Source: Collinsella sp.
GTDB taxonomy: Bacteria > Actinomycetota > Coriobacteriia > Coriobacteriales > Coriobacteriaceae
Assembly: GCA_019419405.1 (NCBI GenBank)
Contig: DYAA01000046.1
Coordinates: 1 to 7,063 of the forward strand
Direction: 5' to 3'
DNA: 7,063 bases
Shown: positions 1 through 4,220 of the stretch, one piece after another
Numbering within the stretch: position 1 is the first letter of the stretch
Layout: each line of letters begins with the position of its first letter
Translations under genes and position numbers: made by a program
The notes under the pieces: generated by a model
Seen by the model: only the letters and a program-made list of their open reading frames with translations
What the model was told of the DNA's origin: nothing
Databases searched by the model: none

Positions 1-90
1 CCGCCATATCTACCTCAACTAAATCGATTTACCAAACCGTTCGGCCAACAATTCGACCTCCCACCCCCAATCGAAACAAAAGCGGCGCAT

Positions 91-120
91 ACTGATAAAC
101 GTTTGACGCTGTTTATCAGT
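91..120. promoter_or_regulatory. Perfect 10-bp inverted repeat in the fbp leader
   Basis: The arms ACTGATAAAC (91-100) and GTTTATCAGT (111-120) are exact reverse complements around a 10-base loop, and four T residues follow (120-123). Nested in the left side is the self-complementary core AAACGTTT (97-104), centred on CG as in many LacI-family operators. The repeat ends 27 bases before the fbp start, so it could be a repressor site, an mRNA leader hairpin, or a weak AT-rich terminator or attenuator. No convincing -35/-10 pair is visible nearby; CATACT at 89-94 is only a loose -10 candidate. The symmetry is seen directly, the role is inferred. Confidence 0.5.
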
Positions 121-135
121 TTTACCAACCCCATC

Positions 136-141
136 GGAAGG
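136..141 (+). promoter_or_regulatory. Ribosome binding site deciding the fbp start
   Basis: GGAAGG lies six bases upstream of the ATG at 148. It favours that start over the in-frame upstream ATG at 103, which falls inside the loop of the leader inverted repeat, has no comparable purine-rich site, and would add 15 residues unlike the family N-terminus. Confidence 0.7.
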
Positions 142-147
142 TGTTTC

Positions 148-2064
148 ATGGTCGCATTCGATCGCAATCCGCAAGACTTCAAGTATCTGCGTCTGCTGTC
201 GAAACAATTTCCCACCGAGCAATCCGCGTTTACCGAGATCATCAATCTCTCGGCCATCCTCAACCTGCCCAAAGGCACCGAGCATTTTATGAGCGACGTG
301 CATGGCGAGTACGAAGCCTTTATGCACATCCTCAACAACTGCTCGGGCGTCGTGCGCGAGCATGTCGACGAGATTTTTGGCGGCACGCTTTCCTTTGACG
401 AAAAGGGCGAGCTGTGCACGCTCATCTACTACCCGCACGAGAAGATCGAGCTGGTCCGCAGCCAGCGCGAGGACTCGCCCACCTGGTACAAGACGATGCT
501 TGACCAACTCATTGTGGTTGCCCGCTCGCTTTCGAGCCGTTATACGCGCTCCAAGGTGCGTAAGGCCATCCCACGCGATTACGCCTATATCATCGACGAG
601 CTGCTGCACACGCACCCGGACGAGAACAACTATCGCGTGCGCTATCACGAGCGCATCGTGGAGTCCATCCTGGAGACCGCAAGCGCCGACGACTTTATCG
701 AGTCGCTTGCCTCGCTCATCAAGCGCCTGGCCGTCGACCACCTGCACCTGGTGGGCGACATCTTCGACCGCGGTGGCGGCGCGGCCAAGATTATGGACCG
801 CCTGCTCACCTACCATTCACTCGACATCCAGTGGGGCAACCACGACCTGCTGTGGATGGGCGCTGCGGCCGGTGAGCCCGCCTGCATCGCCACGGTGCTG
901 CGCAACAACCTACGCTACGACAACTACGAGATCCTGGAGAACGACTACGGCATCTCGCTGCGTGAGCTTGTCGCCTTTGCCGATGCCACCTACACCGCCG
1001 GTGAGTCCATCACCCCGCTGATCAAAGCCATTAACGTCCTGCTTTTTAAGCTCGAGGGTCAGATTATCCAGCGCCACCCCGAGTTCGACATGGCAGATCG
1101 CCTGCTGCTCGACAAGATCGATCACGACGCCAGCACGGTCACGCTTGCTGACGGCAGCGTATGGCCGCTCACGACCAACGACTTCCCCACCGTCGATCCA
1201 GCGGACCCCTACACGCTCACGCCCGAGGAGCAGCACATCATCGACAAGCTCGTGTCTGAGTTTGTCACCGCCGATCACCTGCATCGCCACATCGATTTCC
1301 TCTATACCCACGGCTCCATGTATAAGGTCGCCAACGGCAATCTGCTCTTCCACGGCTGCGTGCCGCTCAACGAAGACGGCACCTTTAGCAGCATGAACTG
1401 CCTGGGCACCTGGCACGCCGGCCGCGATTATTTTGATTTCTGCGACCATATCGCCCGCCGCGCCTGGCGCGTTGGCGACCGCGATGCCCTCGACTGGATG
1501 TGGTACCTGTGGATCGGCTTTAACTCACCCGCCAGCGGACGCCTGGTGCGTACCTTTGAGCGCGCCTATATCGCCGACAAGAGCACCTGGGTCGAGCCGA
1601 TGGACCCGTACTTTACGCTTACCAAGTCGCCCTCGGTCTGCGACGACATCATGCGCGAGTTTGGCGTCGCGCCCATGGCATGCTCACCGACCGGTCACAT
1701 CATCAACGGCCACACGCCCGTTAAAACCACCAAGGGTGAGCAGCCCATCCGCGCCGAGGGCAAACTGCTGGTCATCGATGGCGGCTTCTGCCGCGCTTAC
1801 CATCCCAAGACGGGTATCGCCGGCTATACGCTCATCTCGAGCTCGCGCGGCTGCCGCCTCAAGTCGCACCGGGCCTTTACGACGGTTGCCGAGGCACTCA
1901 CCCGCAACGTCGATATCGAAAGCGAGACCAACCGCTTTGACGAGGCCGACCGTCGCCGCATGGTGAGCGACACCGATACTGGCGCCAAGATCCGCAGCCA
2001 GATCCAGGACCTGCGCCAGCTGCTCGATGCATATAGAAACGGTGCTATCGAGGAGCGCGCCTAG
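148..2064 (+). CDS. fbp: Fructose-1,6-bisphosphatase, class III
   Basis: This gene encodes a 638-residue cytoplasmic enzyme that hydrolyses fructose-1,6-bisphosphate to fructose-6-phosphate and phosphate in gluconeogenesis. It belongs to the large metallophosphoesterase-type class III family known from Bacillus and relatives, whose members run to roughly 640-670 residues, so it looks full length. The metal-binding motifs are all present and in order: SDVHG at residues 49-53, GDIFDRG at 203-209 and WGNHD at 229-233. A conserved late motif, INGHTP, begins near residue 519, and an IDGGF segment follows it. The start at 148 is preferred because GGAAGG lies six bases upstream; an in-frame ATG at 103 is possible but less likely. 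Two GtrA-family genes follow on the same strand. The product can supply hexose phosphate for envelope sugars as well as central metabolism, but that link to the neighbours is inference. No frameshift or missing catalytic motif is seen. Confidence 0.96.
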   Translation: MVAFDRNPQDFKYLRLLSKQFPTEQSAFTEIINLSAILNLPKGTEHFMSDVHGEYEAFMHILNNCSGVVREHVDEIFGGTLSFDEKGELCTLIYYPHEKIELVRSQREDSPTWYKTMLDQLIVVARSLSSRYTRSKVRKAIPRDYAYIIDELLHTHPDENNYRVRYHERIVESILETASADDFIESLASLIKRLAVDHLHLVGDIFDRGGGAAKIMDRLLTYHSLDIQWGNHDLLWMGAAAGEPACIATVLRNNLRYDNYEILENDYGISLRELVAFADATYTAGESITPLIKAINVLLFKLEGQIIQRHPEFDMADRLLLDKIDHDASTVTLADGSVWPLTTNDFPTVDPADPYTLTPEEQHIIDKLVSEFVTADHLHRHIDFLYTHGSMYKVANGNLLFHGCVPLNEDGTFSSMNCLGTWHAGRDYFDFCDHIARRAWRVGDRDALDWMWYLWIGFNSPASGRLVRTFERAYIADKSTWVEPMDPYFTLTKSPSVCDDIMREFGVAPMACSPTGHIINGHTPVKTTKGEQPIRAEGKLLVIDGGFCRAYHPKTGIAGYTLISSSRGCRLKSHRAFTTVAEALTRNVDIESETNRFDEADRRRMVSDTDTGAKIRSQIQDLRQLLDAYRNGAIEERA

Positions 2065-2068
2065 CACC
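2041..2068 (+). repeat. Inverted repeat spanning the fbp stop codon
   Basis: GGTGCTA (2041-2047) and TAGCACC (2062-2068) are exact 7-bp reverse complements separated by 14 bases, and the TAG stop of fbp forms the start of the right arm. It could fold as a 3'-end mRNA hairpin. No T-run follows directly, so it is not a terminator on its own. Confidence 0.35.
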
Positions 2069-2079
2069 ACCCGTGAGGA

Positions 2080-2103
2080 TTGGCTAAACTGTGCCAAGTT
2101 TTT
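2080..2103 (+). terminator. Possible weak terminator after fbp
   Basis: TTGGC (2080-2084) pairs with GCCAA (2093-2097) around an 8-base loop, and GTTTTT follows at 2098-2103. The stem is only five pairs, so any termination would be partial. It sits 16 bases after the fbp stop and could reduce read-through into the downstream GtrA gene. Confidence 0.3.
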
Positions 2104-2112
2104 CATCCCCGC

Positions 2113-2126
2113 GGCGCTTCGGCGCC
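2113..2126 (+). other. UUCG-tetraloop hairpin upstream of a GtrA gene
   Basis: GGCGC (2113-2117) and GCGCC (2122-2126) close a TTCG loop with a C-G closing pair, the classic extra-stable tetraloop form in RNA. It lies 17 bases before the ATG at 2144 and just upstream of the Shine-Dalgarno region, with no T-run after it. A role in mRNA stability or processing is likelier than termination. Confidence 0.4.
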
Positions 2127-2143
2127 AGCTTAAGGCAGGTACA

Positions 2144-2539
2144 ATGCAAAAGCTCCTTGCGCAGATCATGAAATTTGGCGTCGTCGGTGTCATTGCCACG
2201 GTCATCGACTTTGGCATTATGAATCTGCTCCACTACGGTCTGGGCCTCAACATCCTAATCGCCAACACCAGCGGCTTTATCATCTCACTCATCTTTAACT
2301 ACCTCGCAAGCATGAAATACGTGTTTGCGCACAAGGAAGGCATGAGCCGCCGCCGCGAGTTCATCATCTTCGTCGTGCTGTCCGTGATCGGCCTGGCACT
2401 CAACGACGGTATCGTGCTGACACTCAACGCCGGCCTGGGGCTCGAGGCCAATATCGCCAAGATTTGCGCCACCGCGCTTGTCATGGTCTACAACTTTGTG
2501 ACCCGAAAGATCTTCCTGGAAGGCGATGAGACCAAGTAA
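2144..2539 (+). CDS. GtrA-family membrane protein, first paralogue
   Basis: The product is 131 residues long and almost entirely hydrophobic, with four likely membrane segments (roughly residues 10-30, 35-52, 73-95 and 100-122) and a short charged tail. This length and layout match the GtrA/GtcA family, small membrane proteins linked to moving or using polyprenyl-phosphate-linked sugars for modification of surface glycopolymers. Visible hallmarks are KFGVVGVIATVIDF near the N-terminus, FNYLASMKYVF after the second segment, and the basic cytoplasmic loop EGMSRRREF. The ATG at 2144 is chosen because AAGGCAGGT lies just upstream; an in-frame ATG at 2027 overlaps fbp and would add a non-family N-terminus. 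By eye about half of its residues match the second paralogue downstream. No glycosyltransferase is present in the window, so the sugar and target polymer are unknown. Confidence 0.88.
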   Translation: MQKLLAQIMKFGVVGVIATVIDFGIMNLLHYGLGLNILIANTSGFIISLIFNYLASMKYVFAHKEGMSRRREFIIFVVLSVIGLALNDGIVLTLNAGLGLEANIAKICATALVMVYNFVTRKIFLEGDETK

Positions 2540-2559
2540 CTCGCAACCTTACAGCTTTA

Positions 2560-2609
2560 CAATGCCCACGGATGACGCGCGTCGAGCGCTGTGTTGTTCG
2601 TGGGCATTG
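2560..2609. repeat. Perfect 11-bp inverted repeat between GtrA genes
   Basis: CAATGCCCACG (2560-2570) and CGTGGGCATTG (2599-2609) are exact reverse complements separated by 28 bases. The loop contains a second palindrome, GACGCGCGTC (2574-2583). It begins 20 bases after the first GtrA stop. No T-run follows, so it is not a standard intrinsic terminator; an operator or structured RNA segment is possible. Confidence 0.5.
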
Positions 2610-2621
2610 CTCGTTTACGGG

Positions 2622-2660
2622 CAAATTTTCAACGTTTGCGGATTAGCTCTTGAAAATTTG
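2622..2660. repeat. Second perfect 11-bp inverted repeat, AT-rich
   Basis: CAAATTTTCAA (2622-2632) and TTGAAAATTTG (2650-2660) are exact reverse complements around a 17-base loop. The right arm contains TTGAAA (2650-2655), a good -35 match. TATAGT (2670-2675) lies downstream, but the 14-base spacing is short for a standard promoter. The repeat may be an operator overlapping a promoter for the second GtrA gene; the promoter part is weakly supported. Confidence 0.45.
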
Positions 2661-2680
2661 GCGAGTTCGTATAGTTCTTG

Positions 2681-2704
2681 GCAAGGACCTTACGTTTCCC
2701 TTGC
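2681..2704 (+). repeat. Small inverted repeat in the GtrA leader
   Basis: GCAAGG (2681-2686) and CCTTGC (2699-2704) can form a 6-bp stem with a 12-base loop. It is the third and weakest inverted repeat in the 218-bp gap between the two GtrA genes and lies about 54 bases before the GTG start. A chance occurrence cannot be excluded. Confidence 0.25.
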
Positions 2705-2745
2705 AAAAGCTCTAAAGTATCCTCTGCTCGATTCATCAACGCATT

Positions 2746-2753
2746 GGATGTGA
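2746..2753 (+). promoter_or_regulatory. Ribosome binding site for a GTG start
   Basis: GGATGTGA differs from the ideal GGAGGTGA at one base and ends four bases before the GTG at 2758. It supports this non-ATG start, for which no nearby in-frame ATG alternative exists. Confidence 0.6.
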
Positions 2754-2757
2754 TTAC

Positions 2758-3165
2758 GTGCGCAAGGCACTGGCACAACCTCATACCAAGCAGTTCCTCA
2801 AGTTCGCTGTCGTGGGCCTTATCTCCTTTGGCATCGACTGGGGTATGCTCATTGCGCTCGTCGAGCTGTTCCACCTCGACTTTTTGATGAGTACCACAGT
2901 CTCGTTTATCACGTCCGTCGTGGTCAACTACTGGCTCAGCATGAAGTACGTGTTCGACCATCGCGAGGGCATGAGCCGCAAGCGCGAGTTCACGATCTTC
3001 ACCATCCTGTCGGTGATCGGCCTGGGCCTCAACGACCTATACATGTTTGTGGGCGTCACGTTTTTGAGCATCGGCTACCAGGCCATGAAGGCCATCGCCA
3101 CGTTCTTGGTCACCTGGTACAACTACTTTAGCCGCCGCTTCTTCCTCGAGGGCGCACGGTCGTAG
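2758..3165 (+). CDS. GtrA-family membrane protein, second paralogue
   Basis: This 135-residue protein starts at a GTG supported by GGATGTGA upstream. It has four probable membrane segments in the GtrA pattern: KFAVVGLISFGIDWG opens the first, and NYWLSMKYVF precedes the basic loop EGMSRKREF. It ends in an RRFFLEGARS tail much like the RKIFLEGDETK tail of the upstream paralogue. The block from SMKYVF through LSVIGL to LND is almost the same in both proteins, whereas the first and last membrane segments differ, as expected of a diverged tandem duplication. GtrA-family proteins are thought to help translocate polyprenyl-linked sugars, so the pair may act on two lipid-linked substrates or as a heteromer; both ideas are inference. 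The 218-bp gap before it, rich in inverted repeats, suggests separate control. A strong terminator follows 26 bases after its stop. Confidence 0.88.
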   Translation: MRKALAQPHTKQFLKFAVVGLISFGIDWGMLIALVELFHLDFLMSTTVSFITSVVVNYWLSMKYVFDHREGMSRKREFTIFTILSVIGLGLNDLYMFVGVTFLSIGYQAMKAIATFLVTWYNYFSRRFFLEGARS

Positions 3166-3191
3166 TCGATTCATTATTAGCTTGAATGTAT

Positions 3192-3225
3192 AACCGGTTG
3201 GAATTCCCGTTCCAACCGGTTTTTT
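3192..3225 (+). terminator. Rho-independent terminator of the rightward genes
   Basis: AACCGGTTGGAA (3192-3203) and TTCCAACCGGTT (3210-3221) form a perfect 12-bp stem with a 6-base loop, followed by a T-rich run (TTTTGTTT). It lies 26 bases after the second GtrA stop. On the other strand no T-tract follows the stem, so it acts rightward. Confidence 0.93.
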
Positions 3226-3263
3226 GTTTGCCGAGAGGCCCGGCGACCCGGTCTCATTCGCAT

Positions 3264-3302
3264 GAAAAACGGGCGGCCCGGATGTTTGTCCGAACCGCCC
3301 GT
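3264..3302 (-). terminator. Rho-independent terminator of the leftward operon
   Basis: Read leftward, ACGGGCGG (3302-3295) pairs with CCGCCCGT (3276-3269). The stem continues through two possible G-U pairs into CGGA/TCCG around a 6-base loop, giving up to 14 pairs. A run of Ts follows on that strand (As at 3265-3269 on the plus strand). It lies 22 bases beyond the DUF4430 gene stop and forms a convergent pair with the rightward terminator. Confidence 0.92.
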
Positions 3303-3324
3303 CTGGCGCGCTATGTCGAGGCCT

Positions 3325-4209
3325 CTAGCCTGTAACGTAATACCAGACCACGTTGTCGCCGTTGGAGAGAACGTAGTTGCTGCAGGCCGTCATGGGCGTT
3401 GTGCCGTTGACGGAGTACATCCAGCCTCTCGTGCCACCGTACTGTTTCTCGGCCAAACCACCAATCGCGGAGACATACGTGCCGTACGACGAGCCATGTG
3501 CGTTAACGGAAAGGCCCAGCGCGCACAGGGCATCATAGACGGTAGCGCCTTCGTTAAAGGTAAAGGTGCCACCAGAGGACACAGGATTGCCCACAGCGCT
3601 CGATGTGACCGAAACCGTCACTGTTACGTAGCTGGACTCCTGCGAGCCGCTCTGGCCGCCCGAGGAGGCGTTTCCACCATTAGAGGATGAGGCTCCATCA
3701 GACGACTGACCGCCGCCCGAAGAAGCACCGCCAGACACATTGGAAGTATCGCCGGCTCCCGTATTCTGGGCAGCGGATTTATCTCCAGACTTCTTGCCGT
3801 CCCGACCATCGGACTTCTTGCTATCCGAGCTTTTATCCGATTCCTTGTTTGAAGACTCGGTATCGTCCTTGGACTCATCCTTTGCGTCATTCGATGACTT
3901 GGAATCCTTGGAACTGGCCTCGACCGAAGTCGTAGTCGAGCCAGACGCCTTGGTGTCCTTGGTGACGACGCTCTCCCCCGTCACGGTCTGAATGATCCAG
4001 TCGATGGACCAGGCACCGCTTGTGGAAGGATGGACGAAACCCAGCGAGACGACGATCAGAATGGTGCACACGGCAGTCAGAACACCAAGGAGCGCCTTGC
4101 GACGAGGGGCGGACGCCGCCGAAGCGGCGCCCTTTTGCTTTGGATCGTCAAGCTGGATAAACGAGGAATCTGGTTGCTTGGGGTCAGCGTCCTTGGATTT
4201 ATTGGACAC
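3325..4209 (-). CDS. N-terminally anchored DUF4430 surface protein
   Basis: The product is 294 residues from the GTG at 4209. A polar, lysine-rich cytoplasmic head (about 1-37) precedes one hydrophobic segment (about 38-59, KALLGVLTAVCTILIVVSLG) with no visible signal-peptidase site, so it is probably a signal anchor with the C-terminus outside. A Ser/Asp/Lys-rich then Gly/Ser-rich stalk spans about residues 85-192. The last hundred residues form a DUF4430 (transcobalamin C-terminal-like) domain: a TVYDAL segment, RGWMYSVNG, and a closing NGDNVVWYY. A GTG at 4218 directly abutting the upstream stop is an alternative, but AGGTGA at 4220-4215 is well spaced for 4209. The tight junction implies translational coupling with the large surface protein upstream, which carries related domains, so the two probably share a ligand or partner. 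The ligand is unknown. Antisense reading frames across the stalk are codon-bias shadows. Confidence 0.85.
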   Translation of the reverse strand: MSNKSKDADPKQPDSSFIQLDDPKQKGAASAASAPRRKALLGVLTAVCTILIVVSLGFVHPSTSGAWSIDWIIQTVTGESVVTKDTKASGSTTTSVEASSKDSKSSNDAKDESKDDTESSNKESDKSSDSKKSDGRDGKKSGDKSAAQNTGAGDTSNVSGGASSGGGQSSDGASSSNGGNASSGGQSGSQESSYVTVTVSVTSSAVGNPVSSGGTFTFNEGATVYDALCALGLSVNAHGSSYGTYVSAIGGLAEKQYGGTRGWMYSVNGTTPMTACSNYVLSNGDNVVWYYVTG

Positions 4210-4214
4210 AGCCC

Positions 4215-4220
4215 TCACCT
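4215..4220 (-). promoter_or_regulatory. Ribosome binding site overlapping the upstream stop
   Basis: On the leftward strand AGGTGA begins inside the TAG stop (4221-4219) of the large surface gene and lies five bases before the GTG at 4209. The overlap of stop and binding site points to translational coupling and favours 4209 over the GTG at 4218. Confidence 0.6.

Noticed and set aside
91..106. CcpA-type cre site in the fbp leader
   Set aside because: The TG and central CG are separated by five bases rather than the four of the cre consensus, so only a generic LacI-family-like core remains.
91..120. CRISPR or riboswitch interpretation of the fbp leader repeat
   Set aside because: There is a single inverted repeat with no regularly spaced direct copies, and the leader is too short and lacks the conserved cores of known riboswitch classes.
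103..147. Upstream ATG start for fbp adding 15 residues
   Set aside because: It has no Shine-Dalgarno sequence and falls inside the leader inverted repeat; the ATG at 148 has GGAAGG at proper spacing and gives the family-like N-terminus.
19..816. Long leftward open frame (265 codons) opposite fbp
   Set aside because: It lies antisense to a gene with intact class III FBPase motifs; its protein shows no recognisable family and its existence follows from the strong third-position GC bias of fbp.
2526..2753. Small rightward frame (75 codons) filling the gap between the GtrA genes
   Set aside because: It starts inside the first GtrA gene, has no ribosome binding site, runs across the inverted repeats, and its product has no recognisable domain or membrane pattern.
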